Positions 34,009 to 42,671 of a DNA stretch of 53,330 nucleotides are shown here, one piece after another. The notes below the pieces were generated by a model. That model saw nothing but the letters and a program-made list of their open reading frames with translations, did not search any database and was not told where the DNA came from. Source of the DNA: an uncultured Anaerobutyricum sp. (GTDB taxonomy: Bacteria > Bacillota > Clostridia > Lachnospirales > Lachnospiraceae); NCBI RefSeq assembly GCF_934307085.1, contig NZ_CAKRCF010000017.1, positions 1-53,330 of the forward strand, in the 5' to 3' direction. The position numbers were made by a program, and so were the translations under genes. Position 1 is the first letter of the stretch, and every line of letters begins with the position of its first letter.

Positions 34009-35064
34009 TTAATCCTCCTTTGTGACAAATTGATACATCGTTACTGTCTGATACACTTCCCCTGCATCATATATTGGTGCATCAAACTCTCTTGTATTAA
34101 TACTGTTTGGAAAATAGTGTGGTTCCATGCAAAATCCACTTCCTTTTCCGTACGTAACTCCCCCTTTCCCTTTTGTTGGTTTCATTGTATTTCCAGTGTA
34201 AAACTGTAATCCTGGAAGATCTGAATAAACTTCCATTTTAATACCCTGTTCTTCGTCCATTGCTTCCGCCATTTTTCGGAAACCACAATCTTTATTCCGA
34301 ATTACAAAATTGTGATCATATCCTTTGCCGATTGCCAGTTGTTCATCTTTTTCACCGATATCTTTTTTTATTTCTTTCCATTCTCGGAAATCCATTGGTG
34401 TATTTTCTACTTTCCGGATTTCTCCCGTTGGAATTGTATCTTTATCTACAGGTGTAAATTCATCTGCATAAATCTTTACTTTTGTATTTTTGATCGTTCC
34501 ACTTTCATGTCCGCCTAAATTAAAGTAATTATGATTTGTCAGATTGATCAGTGTTTTCTTGTTACTGACTGCGTGATAGGAAACGAGCAGTCCGTTAGCC
34601 TCTGTTACTGTATAAATAATGTTTGTCGTCAATGTTCCCGGAAAACCTTGTTCCCCATCTGGACTTACATAAGTAAACTTCACTGCATGATTGTCAATGA
34701 TCTCACTATCCCATAAGACTTTGTGAAATCCATGTTCTTTGTCACTGTGAATGTTATGTTTTCCACGATTTTTTGCTACATGATACTCTTTCCCATCAAT
34801 TTCGAATCTGGCATTTGAGATACGGTTTACATTCCGTCCGACAGTTGCACCAAACATGATTCCATTTTCAAAATATCCTTCTAAAGTATCATACCCAAGT
34901 GCAACATCTTTGACCTTTCCCTCCTTGTTTTTTACAAGGAGAGAAACAATATTTACACCAAAATCAGTAACTTTGACTGCAAATCCATTTTGATTTTCAA
35001 TCGTGTATAGAAATGCTTCTCTTTTATCTTCTAAAAAGCCAAAACTTTCTTTTGTTACACCCAT
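34009..35064 (-). CDS. galM: aldose 1-epimerase (mutarotase)
   Basis: Interconverts alpha and beta anomers of hexoses. The 351 residues contain the family motifs GATVGRNVNRI, LTNHNYFNLGGHESG (catalytic His in the NHNYFNL region), GLQFYTGN and a C-terminal acidic CMEPHYFPNS. AAGGAGG precedes the ATG. It lies 13 bases after the GH4 gene and 1 base before the PTS gene, so it is in the middle of a three-gene operon. It probably equilibrates sugar released by the glucosidase. Confidence 0.9.
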   Translation of the reverse strand: MGVTKESFGFLEDKREAFLYTIENQNGFAVKVTDFGVNIVSLLVKNKEGKVKDVALGYDTLEGYFENGIMFGATVGRNVNRISNARFEIDGKEYHVAKNRGKHNIHSDKEHGFHKVLWDSEIIDNHAVKFTYVSPDGEQGFPGTLTTNIIYTVTEANGLLVSYHAVSNKKTLINLTNHNYFNLGGHESGTIKNTKVKIYADEFTPVDKDTIPTGEIRKVENTPMDFREWKEIKKDIGEKDEQLAIGKGYDHNFVIRNKDCGFRKMAEAMDEEQGIKMEVYSDLPGLQFYTGNTMKPTKGKGGVTYGKGSGFCMEPHYFPNSINTREFDAPIYDAGEVYQTVTMYQFVTKED

Positions 35065-35077
35065 ATCAGCCTCCTTC

Positions 35078-36466
35078 TTAATGTCCGTGTTCCATTAAAT
35101 CCATAACAACAGGATCTGTAGAATGAACTCCTTTTGCTTTAAGTTCTTCAATCTTTTCTTTAAACTGTGGCAAATATTTTGCATGTGCAACTAACAGTTC
35201 ATCTAAAACTTTTGTTGTATTTTCATTATTTTCTACAAGAGGATTTAAAACGAATGCTTCTAATGCTTTTCCGTAATCTCCTGTCAATGCCGCTTCAATT
35301 GTACATTCTTCCATTGCTTTCATCATCTGAAGCCATCCTTTTTCTGCTGATGGAAGCTTTCCAAATGCCATTGGCTGTGCTCCTGTCGCTGAAATGATGC
35401 TTGATACTTCCACGATAGAGTCATCATCTAAACATGAGATTGCTCCATTGTTCTGTGTACTCACTACCATATGAATCTTCTTATTGGCATAAATTGCACG
35501 GATACATTCACAAGCTGCATCACTGTAATAAGCCCCTCCACGTTTTCCAAGTTGTTCTGGTTTCTCATGAAGTTCTGCATTTTTATAAATTTCAAACAAC
35601 TCATGTTCTACCTGCTTCATTTGTTCTGCTCTTGTTCCGCCTTCTTTGAACTCTTCAATCGCATGATCGAGCATTGCCTGTTTCATATAGTAATATCTGT
35701 GATATCCACAAGGCACCATGTTCATGCTGTGAAGTAATTCTAATGGGAATTCAGCTTGATAGATATTGGCTGGTGTTCCACCACCTTTTTCATTGATATG
35801 ATTGATCAAAATTGGTGTCATATCATTTCCATTTTCATCAAATACTTTATGCCAGTGAAAATGGTTAATTCCTGCATATCTGTAATTTAACTGGCTGATA
35901 TCTTTCCCAAGGAGCTTTGGTTCTGCCATCATTGCGATCGTTGGCACGTTGCAAAGTCCGATACATTTTTTCCATCCAAAATGTTTAATTACCGCTTCTG
36001 TTACCATTCCACTTGGATTTGTAAAGTTGATCAGCCATGCATCTGGGCATAATTCTCTCATATCTTCTATGATCTGTCCGATCACTGGAATGGTTCGAAA
36101 TGCTTTAAACATTCCTCCTGCTCCATTTGTTTCTTGACCAAGCATTCCATACAATGATGGAATTCTTTCATCTTTAATTCTGGCATCTAAAAGTCCTACT
36201 CGAAATTGTGTTGTAACAAAGTCTGCATCTTTTAATGCTTCTCTTCTGTCTAATGTTGTATAAACTTTTACATCATATGGAGATGCATCCCACATTCTCT
36301 GTGCCAATGCTCCTACAATCTCTACTTTTTCTTTTCCATCTTCGATATCAACCAGCCAGATTTCTTTAATTGGAAGTTCTTCATATCGTTTGATGAAACC
36401 TTCCATCAGCTCTGGTGTATAACTACTTCCTCCACCAATTGTTACGATCTTCACTGTGCCTTTCAT
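35078..36466 (-). CDS. GH4 6-phospho-beta-glucosidase
   Basis: An NAD+- and Mn2+-dependent glycosidase that splits phosphorylated disaccharides by oxidation and elimination. The 462 residues start with the NAD site TIGGGSSYTPEL, then LINFTNPSGMVTEA. The metal cysteine is in GLCNVPT (Cys172), and the histidine in GINHFHW (His202). CNVP is the form seen in phospho-beta-glucosidases, while phospho-alpha-glucosidases have CDMP, so a beta-linked substrate is favoured. AAGGAGG precedes the ATG. The first gene of the operon, with a promoter at 36513. Confidence 0.9.
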   Translation of the reverse strand: MKGTVKIVTIGGGSSYTPELMEGFIKRYEELPIKEIWLVDIEDGKEKVEIVGALAQRMWDASPYDVKVYTTLDRREALKDADFVTTQFRVGLLDARIKDERIPSLYGMLGQETNGAGGMFKAFRTIPVIGQIIEDMRELCPDAWLINFTNPSGMVTEAVIKHFGWKKCIGLCNVPTIAMMAEPKLLGKDISQLNYRYAGINHFHWHKVFDENGNDMTPILINHINEKGGGTPANIYQAEFPLELLHSMNMVPCGYHRYYYMKQAMLDHAIEEFKEGGTRAEQMKQVEHELFEIYKNAELHEKPEQLGKRGGAYYSDAACECIRAIYANKKIHMVVSTQNNGAISCLDDDSIVEVSSIISATGAQPMAFGKLPSAEKGWLQMMKAMEECTIEAALTGDYGKALEAFVLNPLVENNENTTKVLDELLVAHAKYLPQFKEKIEELKAKGVHSTDPVVMDLMEHGH

Positions 36467-36512
36467 GGTTCTATACCTCCTTAAATATGTTTGTTTTCTT
36501 TGTTCTGTTTAC

Positions 36513-36541
36513 ATCATACAGAGTCAGCTTTTTTCTCACAA
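36513..36541 (-). promoter_or_regulatory. promoter of the GH4-galM-PTS operon
   Basis: On the minus strand TTGTGA (36536-36541), a 17-base spacer and TATGAT (36513-36518) lie about 47 bases before the GH4 ATG. The palindrome at 36577-36606 is directly upstream. Confidence 0.65.
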
Positions 36542-36576
36542 TAGATTTAGTAGATGCGGATATTTTTTCCCAAAAA

Positions 36577-36606
36577 AGTTTCAGAATCATGAAAATTTCT
36601 GAAACT
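36577..36606. promoter_or_regulatory. operator-like inverted repeat, likely RpiR site
   Basis: agtttcagaa (36577-36586) and ttctgaaact (36597-36606) are perfect 10-base arms around a 10-base centre, with an extra gaaactt half-site after it. It lies upstream of the -35 box, which would fit activation or repression by the neighbouring RpiR protein. Confidence 0.55.
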
Positions 36607-36633
36607 TTTTGAAACTTTATTTCCTATGCAAAA

Positions 36634-36671
36634 AGAGCCACCGTGTATTCCTCTTTGGAAAAGGTGACTCT
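36634..36671 (-). terminator. terminator after the RpiR gene
   Basis: On the minus strand agagtcacc pairs with ggtggctct (8 Watson-Crick pairs plus one G-U) and is followed by tttttgc. It lies 52 bases past the RpiR stop and separates it from the GH4 operon. Confidence 0.65.
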
Positions 36672-36722
36672 AGAATCTGTCTTGAAAATTTTAAAATAAG
36701 ATGGTCAAATTAAATGAATATT

Positions 36723-37592
36723 TTATGATTGGTGATGAATATCTCGATCATCCATAAATCCTATGGATTCTTTGAGGTATTGAATGTTCTTCTCTCGGTC
36801 CATATTATAAATACAACCAAAGACTACATCCATCATATACTGCATTGCAATATGAGATGAAAATTGAGAGATTCGGTCTCTTAGATTTTCTCTGCCGCTG
36901 ATCGTTAAAGCACAAGTAACATATTGTGCATATAAATTCCCACCTGATTTTCCGACATATATGACTGGTACTTTCTTTTGATATAATACTTTCAGAATTG
37001 GTTTCACAAACGTTGCCTTTCCTGAATAGGATAAAATGATCGCTGCATGTTTAGAATTACTTGCTAATGCTGTCAATCTCTGTTTATAAAATCCTTTTGG
37101 ACATTCTACACTGCTTTTCCCTGTTGTCAGCATCTTATCCTGAAAATTTTCTGCAACATTCATATTATGTGAATGTGTATAAATATCAATAACTTCTGCC
37201 TTATGCAATAGTTGTGCTACTTTATGCAACTCAATAAAGTCCATATAACCATAGGTATCATAGATCGCCGTCTCATATAATTTGCTTAATTTCTTTGCGA
37301 TCATCTGCGGTCCATCTTTTCGTTCAAAAGGATAATTCACATCAATCATTTCAATATCTGATCGCATTTCTGAGATATCTTTCGCTAGTATGACTTTTAA
37401 TTCATTGAATCCTTTTAATCCGATCTTATTACAGAAACGATGAATCGCTGATTTGGATACATATGTTCTCTCTGCAAGTTCTACAACTGACAGCTCTAAG
37501 ATATCTTCTTGATTTTTTAGAATGTAATATCCTATTTCTGTTTCAATTGGTGTTAATCCATCTGCTAATTCAATCATATTTTTAAGTGTCAT
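36723..37592 (-). CDS. RpiR/MurR family transcriptional regulator
   Basis: A 289-residue sugar-phosphate-sensing regulator. Residues 1-75 are the RpiR helix-turn-helix (LSVVELAERTYVSKSAIHRFCNKIGLKGFNELK). Residues about 110-250 are the SIS sugar-isomerase fold (VIDIYTHSHNMNVAENFQDKML; AIILSYSGKATFVKPILKVLY). The ATG at 37592 has GAGGTG 7 bases upstream; a GTG at 37601 sits inside the ribosome site. Next to the PTS/GH4 operon it probably controls it in response to a phosphorylated glucoside. Confidence 0.88.
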   Translation of the reverse strand: MTLKNMIELADGLTPIETEIGYYILKNQEDILELSVVELAERTYVSKSAIHRFCNKIGLKGFNELKVILAKDISEMRSDIEMIDVNYPFERKDGPQMIAKKLSKLYETAIYDTYGYMDFIELHKVAQLLHKAEVIDIYTHSHNMNVAENFQDKMLTTGKSSVECPKGFYKQRLTALASNSKHAAIILSYSGKATFVKPILKVLYQKKVPVIYVGKSGGNLYAQYVTCALTISGRENLRDRISQFSSHIAMQYMMDVVFGCIYNMDREKNIQYLKESIGFMDDRDIHHQS

Positions 37593-37699
37593 AGTCAGCA
37601 CCTCTTTATTTTTGATTTGTTTCAGTGTTCCTTATTATTTTAACATTGCTATTTTATTATCTCAAATGATTTATTACTTCCATTACCAAAAAACTATAT

Positions 37700-37890
37700 C
37701 TAATTATCAAAAGCCAAACATGCAGCTCCAATCAAACCACAATCTTCTCCTATCGCCGCTGGCACAATCTTCACATTGCTTTTTAACGCATCATATACTT
37801 TCTCTTTTACACGTTTTTCAATCTCTTCGATAAATTCAGGAATCTTTAACGCAACACTTCCACTTAGGACAAATAGCTCTGGATCCTGTT
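37700..37890 (-). pseudogene. C-terminal fragment of a ROK-family sugar kinase
   Basis: DPELFVLSGSVALKIPEFIEEIEKRV...IVPAAIGEDCGLIGAACLAF is the end of a ROK glucokinase-type protein. The first ~240 residues, including the ATP and zinc sites, are absent. At DPELF the frame changes into a PTS fragment, so two genes have been joined by deletion. Confidence 0.7.
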
Positions 37891-38030
37891 GCCGTACAGA
37901 TAACTGTACGAATGATATCATTCATAGCGATTGGAATAACTCCTTCAGAAATCATGCAAAGACCCATTGGGAACGCAACTTTAATATTTTCTTTTTCCTG
38001 TGCTGCATAAATGTTCTTTTTCAGTAATTT
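37891..38030 (-). pseudogene. internal fragment of a PTS EIIC (fructose-like family)
   Basis: The stretch NIKVAFPMGLCMISEGVIPIAMNDIIRTVIC resembles the GLxxITEGAIPFAxxDPxRVI region of fructose/mannitol-family EIIC proteins. It lacks both ends and connects to integrase sequence on one side and a ROK-kinase tail on the other, in different frames. Confidence 0.55.
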
Positions 38031-38336
38031 TGATATATAAACGGATTTTCTTATGGTATCCGTCAAGTGTAGACTCCTTACAAGTTAATCCACAATCTTT
38101 TTCCATCCATATATCAAAAAAATCTGCTACAGATATATTTGTATCTTTTGTTGTCTGTACACATTTTTCATATAGGCTTAGTTCTATTTTAGCGGCTTCT
38201 TTTGCTTCACGCTTTGTTCTAAAACCAGATTTTGGCTTTCTTTTTCTTTTGCCATCAATTCTGGCAATTTCAAAAGCATATTCGTACACCATTTTCCTGA
38301 TTTTAACATTCTTGGTCTAAGTATTAAGTCACTCAT
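38031..38336 (-). pseudogene. N-terminal fragment of a tyrosine integrase, frameshifted
   Basis: AAGGAAGG precedes an ATG at 38336 starting MSDLILRPRMLKSGKW. A shift of frame then gives MVYEYAFEIARIDGKRKRKPKSGFRTKREAKEAAKIEL...ISVADFFDIWMEKDCGLTCKESTLDGYHKKIRLYIK. This is the arm-binding and start of the core-binding domain of an ICE/phage integrase. The catalytic domain is missing. Confidence 0.75.
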
Positions 38337-38426
38337 ATTAATCCTTCCTTTCGTTTTATCCATTAACACATAATAGTATGTAAAAATAATAAACAAAAAG
38401 CATCAATATGGCTTAAACAGGCGCTT

Positions 38427-38486
38427 GTAGACTTCGATGGTGTTAAAAGTCTACATTACGAAGCTGTGTAGACTTCTCGTAGACTT
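38427..38486. repeat. four GTAGACTT boxes beside the integrase fragment
   Basis: GTAGACTT occurs at 38427, 38468 and 38479, and inverted as AAGTCTAC at 38447. They cluster in 60 bases just upstream of the integrase start. Clusters of short arm repeats beside int genes are typical of attachment-site regions, so this may be part of an old att site. Confidence 0.5.
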
Positions 38487-38542
38487 GACAACATCCGCTG
38501 TAAGATTTTTCTTTTTAAGAATAATATTTAGAAAATAAAAAA

Positions 38543-38569
38543 GGGACTTCCACATAAAATGGAAGTCCC
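38543..38569 (-). terminator. strong intrinsic terminator of the GGGtGRT operon
   Basis: On the minus strand gggacttcca pairs perfectly with tggaagtccc around a 7-base loop, followed by ttttttattttc. It lies 28 bases past the GGGtGRT stop and separates stable chromosome from the integrase scar. Confidence 0.9.
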
Positions 38570-38597
38570 AAAACCCGCATAAATAGGGAGTTTTTTA

Positions 38598-39608
38598 TTA
38601 GAATCTACCTGCCTTAGCAGCCTCTTCTACGCTTACAGCTACGGCTACAGTAGCACCTACCATAGGGTTATTACCCATTCCGATAAGTCCCATCATCTCA
38701 ACGTGAGCTGGTACGGAAGAAGATCCTGCGAACTGTGCATCAGAGTGCATACGTCCCATTGTATCTGTCATACCGTAGGAAGCTGGACCTGCTGCCATGT
38801 TATCTGGGTGAAGTGTACGTCCTGTACCACCACCGGAAGCTACAGAGAAGTATTTCTTTCCTGCTTCTAATCTTTCTTTCTTGTATGTTCCTGCTACTGG
38901 ATGCTGGAAACGAGTTGGGTTTGTGGAGTTACCTGTGATAGAAACATCAACGTTTTCTTTCCACATGATTGCAACACCTTCACAAACGTCGTTTGCACCG
39001 TAACAGTTAACTTTTGCACGTAATCCATCAGAGTAAGATTTACGGAATACTTCTTTTACAGTGTTTGTATATGGATCGTATTCTGTCTCAACAAATGTGA
39101 ATCCGTTGATACGGGAGATAATCTGTGCTGCGTCTTTTCCAAGACCGTTTAAGATAACACGTAAAGGTTTCTGACGAACTTTGTTAGCCTTTTCTGCGAT
39201 ACCGATAGCACCTTCTGCTGCTGCAAAAGACTCATGTCCTGCTAAGAAAGCAAAACATTCTGTGTCTTCTTCAAGAAGCATTTTTCCAAGGTTACCATGT
39301 CCAAGACCTACTTTTCTGTTCTCTGCTACAGAACCAGGGATACAGAAAGCCTGAAGTCCTTCACCGATTGCTGCTGCTGCTTCAGAAGCTTTTCTAGCAC
39401 CTTTTTTGATTGCAATTGCTGCACCTACTGTGTATGCCCAGCAAGCATTTTCAAAGCAGATAGGCTGAATGCCTTTTACCATGCCATATACGTCAAGGCC
39501 TGCATCTTTTGTGATTTTTTCTGCTTCTTCTAAGGAAGCGATTCCATAGCTGCTTAATACGGAATTAATTTTATCAATTCTTCTTTCATATGATTCAAAT
39601 AAAGCCAT
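38598..39608 (-). CDS. GGGtGRT family protein
   Basis: A 336-residue cytoplasmic protein of a conserved bacterial family named after its motif, here GGGTGRT at residues 259-265 in YFSVASGGGTGRTLHPDNMA. Other conserved-looking stretches are GLGHGNLGKMLL (101-112), FLAGHESFAAAEGAIGIA and GNNPMVGATVAVAVSVEEA at the end. Six cysteines are at 51, 57, 89, 118, 202 and 209. No known catalytic fold is obvious to me; the glycine-rich motif suggests nucleotide or phosphate binding. It follows a NifU-like scaffold by 18 bases, so the two probably work together in an Fe-S-related step. Function is unknown. Confidence 0.88.
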   Translation of the reverse strand: MALFESYERRIDKINSVLSSYGIASLEEAEKITKDAGLDVYGMVKGIQPICFENACWAYTVGAAIAIKKGARKASEAAAAIGEGLQAFCIPGSVAENRKVGLGHGNLGKMLLEEDTECFAFLAGHESFAAAEGAIGIAEKANKVRQKPLRVILNGLGKDAAQIISRINGFTFVETEYDPYTNTVKEVFRKSYSDGLRAKVNCYGANDVCEGVAIMWKENVDVSITGNSTNPTRFQHPVAGTYKKERLEAGKKYFSVASGGGTGRTLHPDNMAAGPASYGMTDTMGRMHSDAQFAGSSSVPAHVEMMGLIGMGNNPMVGATVAVAVSVEEAAKAGRF

Positions 39609-39626
39609 TCTTCTCTACCTCCTTAA

Positions 39627-40331
39627 TTAGTCAATTACCTTGTCTGTTCTAGGGTCGATAATCTTAGCTGCATCAGCTACACGGCCATACTGACCTGCTG
39701 CTTTTTCCCATGCTGTGTTAGGATCATCACCTTTTTTGATGAAATCTGTCATTTTTCCAAGATTTACAAACTGGTAACCGATAATTAAGTCGTCTTCGTC
39801 CAGAGCGATTCCTGTTACATAGCCTTCTGCCATCTCAAGGTAACGAGGTCCTTTCTGAAGAGTTCCGTACATTGTACCTACCTGGGAACGAAGTCCTTTA
39901 CCAAGGTCTTCAAGTCCAGCACCAATCTGAAGTCCGTCTTCAGAGAATGCAGACTGGGAACGTCCATAAACAATCTGTAAGAAGAGTTCACGCATAGCTG
40001 TATTGATAGCATCACATACAAGGTCAGTATTTAATGCTTCCATAACAGTCAGGCCTGGAAGGATTTCTGAAGCCATAGCTGCAGAATGTGTCATACCGGA
40101 ACATCCGATTGTCTCAACTAATGCCTCCTGAATTACACCTTCTTTTACGTTTAAGGTTAATTTGCAGGCACCCTGCTGTGGAGCACACCAGCCAACACCA
40201 TGTGTAAAACCAGAGATATCTTTAACCTCTTTTGCTTTTACCCATTTTGCTTCTTCTGGAATCGGAGCTGCTCCGTGATGTACGCCCTGAGCCACTGGGC
40301 ACATGTTCTGTACTTCTTGTGAGATAATCAT
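39627..40331 (-). CDS. NifU/IscU-like scaffold domain protein paired with GGGtGRT
   Basis: A 234-residue protein. Residues 40-120 resemble the NifU N-terminal scaffold fold (GVGWCAPQQGACKLTLNVKEGVIQEALVETIGCSGMTHSAAMASEI). Cysteines 49, 56, 77 and 106 are candidates for cluster or metal binding. The remaining half is not a known NifU part, so it is longer than a plain IscU. AAAGGAG precedes the ATG by about 6 bases. It is first in a two-gene operon. Cluster delivery to, or assembly with, the GGGtGRT protein is inferred. Confidence 0.85.
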   Translation of the reverse strand: MIISQEVQNMCPVAQGVHHGAAPIPEEAKWVKAKEVKDISGFTHGVGWCAPQQGACKLTLNVKEGVIQEALVETIGCSGMTHSAAMASEILPGLTVMEALNTDLVCDAINTAMRELFLQIVYGRSQSAFSEDGLQIGAGLEDLGKGLRSQVGTMYGTLQKGPRYLEMAEGYVTGIALDEDDLIIGYQFVNLGKMTDFIKKGDDPNTAWEKAAGQYGRVADAAKIIDPRTDKVID

Positions 40332-40372
40332 GTTATTACTCCTTTCGGTATAAATTGATTTTTTCTAAAATA

Positions 40373-40403
40373 ACTTACATTCCGTAAGTAATCCCTAAGT
40401 CAA
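40373..40403 (-). promoter_or_regulatory. candidate promoter and palindrome upstream of the NifU-like gene
   Basis: On the minus strand TTGACT (40398-40403), an 18-base spacer and TGTAAG (40374-40379) form a weak promoter. The -10 overlaps the inverted repeat acttac-N5-gtaagt (40373-40389). A separate 12-base palindrome, tcttacgtaaga, is at 40638-40649. The remaining 40404-40669 has AT-rich sequence and no gene. Confidence 0.4.
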
Positions 40404-40669
40404 GACTTTTGTTTGTCTTCACAGTTTATTATTTTCTCACAAAAATTGCTTTTCGTCTATACTTTTTTTAAATTTTCGACAGAAATTTTGATATAACTTT
40501 CACAATTCATGCAAAATTTCGTAAAAAAGCTGCATTTTTATGATTTTGCAGTTGTTGGATATGTCAGAAATTGTAAATTTCTTACCTGAAACATATAAAA
40601 TGCTTTCTGCAGTTTTTTCAAATATGCTCTAGTAATTCTTACGTAAGATTATACATCTTTTCTTATATT

Positions 40670-41716
40670 CTATTCATTTGTTCCTTCACTTTCCATTTCA
40701 CTTCGATGACTATTTGAAGCATCAGATTCGGAAGTGCTGTCTGACTGATTCGATGAAGTATCCCCAGATGTTTCTTTTACTTTTTGTGCTGCCTGTTCTG
40801 CTTTTTGCTTCTGTCTGGCTTCCTTAAAGATGTCCTTCAGCTTTACAATGGCCTCTTTTTCTGCATGATACCACTGTGTCTTTCCATTCATATTAGTAAT
40901 AGTAAAATACTCATCATATACAACGAGCTTCATTGTATTTCCGTGATGATAAAATGTATACGTCCTTCCTTTTTTTAGTTGTTTAGTAGCTTTTTTACCC
41001 CATTTTTTCTTTGCACGAGCCTCATTGGACTTTTTCTTACTCATCTGATCAATATAAGTCGCAACAGAAGATGCCACTTCATTCTCATAACATCTGCCTT
41101 TATCATTTATGATCAGAGGTGTATCTGCGAGCCGGTGGAATAATCTTGAATTTGGATATCCATTTTTATAGTGTAAAAACGCATCTCCGATTGCAGAGGC
41201 ATTATAAGCATAATATACATTATTTGGCAAATCAGTAAATATAATGTAATCACCGCCATATACCATTATTTCATATATTGCATTATCTTCATCATAAAGA
41301 ATATATTCATATCCCGGACCATATTTATCCTTTACTTCATCTGGTGTGTACTTTGTTGTTTTATCTGCCCTTGCTGCAATAGATGTTGCCAGAGAAAAAA
41401 CAGCTTCTTCCTCTACGAAGTCACTTCCATCCATATTATCAGCATAGCCAACTTCAAGCTTTACAAGATGATCTCTGGATATTTTTTCAAGATAATCGCT
41501 TGCTCTTTGCTCATCTTCTGTCATGTCATTCTCTGCATCTACTTTAGACTTCAAAGATTTATTTTCTTTTTTAAGCTTTTTATTTTCCTTTTTTAACTCT
41601 TTATAATAGCTAGAAGATAATACTTTTTTCTTAGAAGGTTTACAACCGGTAAGAGAAAGTGCAACTACCAGACTTATTATGAGAGCGATGCCTATATTTT
41701 TTTTCCCCGTTTTCAT
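40670..41716 (-). CDS. lipoprotein of unknown function
   Basis: A 348-residue exported protein. The signal peptide ends in LSLTGC with the lipid-anchored Cys25. A Lys/Glu coiled coil follows at about 35-65 (KELKKENKKLKKENKSLKSK). The central part (90-300) has aromatic-rich strands, and the C-terminus is a Ser/Thr/Glu-rich low-complexity tail. I do not recognise the central domain. It is 8 bases after the GlmU-like gene, possibly in one transcript. Confidence 0.7.
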   Translation of the reverse strand: MKTGKKNIGIALIISLVVALSLTGCKPSKKKVLSSSYYKELKKENKKLKKENKSLKSKVDAENDMTEDEQRASDYLEKISRDHLVKLEVGYADNMDGSDFVEEEAVFSLATSIAARADKTTKYTPDEVKDKYGPGYEYILYDEDNAIYEIMVYGGDYIIFTDLPNNVYYAYNASAIGDAFLHYKNGYPNSRLFHRLADTPLIINDKGRCYENEVASSVATYIDQMSKKKSNEARAKKKWGKKATKQLKKGRTYTFYHHGNTMKLVVYDEYFTITNMNGKTQWYHAEKEAIVKLKDIFKEARQKQKAEQAAQKVKETSGDTSSNQSDSTSESDASNSHRSEMESEGTNE

Positions 41717-41724
41717 AATTTTTT

Positions 41725-42399
41725 CTAATACTCTTCTTTCTGTACTACTTCGTTTTTATTCTTATAGATAGAATGGTCTGCAACATATCCTCTTACACTG
41801 GATAATGGATAAATATTGCTTCGTCTTCCGATAATCGTTCCCGGATTTAAGACAGAACCACAGCCTACTTCTACATAATCTCCCAAAATGGCTCCAATCT
41901 TCTTCATATGGGTTTCAATCTTTTTATCTTCTAAATGAATCTCTACTAACTTTTTATCAGACTTCACATTAGAAGTGATTGAGCCCGCCCCCATATGAGA
42001 CTTATATCCAAGAATAGAATCTCCTACATAATTATAATGAGGAACCTGCACTTTATCAAATAAAATAACATTTTTAAGTTCGGTGGAATTACCAACGACT
42101 GCTCCCTTACCTACAATAGCATTTCCTCTGATAAATGCACAGTGGCGTACTTCTGCCTCTGGTCCAATAATTGCTGGCCCATTAATATATGCTGTTGGTG
42201 CAACTGTTGCAGACTTCGCTATCCATACATGTTCTTTTACTTCCTCATATTCATCATTAGAAAGAAGTATTCCTATTTCCATAATAAAATCATGAATCTT
42301 AGGAAGAATCTCCCATGGATAAGTATTCTCCTCAAACAATACTGTTGCAATCGTTCTGTTAAAATCCTGAAATAATACCTTATTCTCTAATCGTTTCAT
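41725..42399 (-). CDS. GlmU-like left-handed beta-helix protein without the uridyltransferase domain
   Basis: A 224-residue protein. After a helical start (about 1-50) it has hexapeptide repeats (ATVAPTAYINGPAIIGPEAEVRHCAFIRGNAIVGKGAVVGNS). The segment HYNYVGDSILGYKSHMGAGSITSNVK resembles the acetyltransferase part of GlmU (the NYVGDS... pattern). The N-terminal nucleotidyltransferase is absent, so full GlmU activity is unlikely. Similar stand-alone proteins are annotated as UDP-N-acetylglucosamine pyrophosphorylase-like in Clostridia. The true substrate is unknown. Confidence 0.78.
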   Translation of the reverse strand: MKRLENKVLFQDFNRTIATVLFEENTYPWEILPKIHDFIMEIGILLSNDEYEEVKEHVWIAKSATVAPTAYINGPAIIGPEAEVRHCAFIRGNAIVGKGAVVGNSTELKNVILFDKVQVPHYNYVGDSILGYKSHMGAGSITSNVKSDKKLVEIHLEDKKIETHMKKIGAILGDYVEVGCGSVLNPGTIIGRRSNIYPLSSVRGYVADHSIYKNKNEVVQKEEY

Positions 42400-42671
42400 T
42401 TTCTTTTCCGGCTATAATAAGCCTCTCCTTTCTATAGATATATTAGATATACATTTTGATATATATTTTATTATTATTTGCTCATAATAACCCAAACTAT
42501 TTTCATCTATCTTAATATAACTCTGAATAGTTACATAATAACAAATGCGAAACCTCAAATCAATCCCACACAAAAAAACAAAGTGTATAAATAGAATTTT
42601 GGGCATGAATTTACGCATATTGTACTTTGCTATTAAAGTCTTATTCTTAAAATAACAGCCTCTCTACAGAT

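Noticed and set aside
42412..42618. Small minus-strand ORF between topB and the GlmU-like gene
   Set aside because: No RBS, AT-rich low-complexity composition, no family resemblance.
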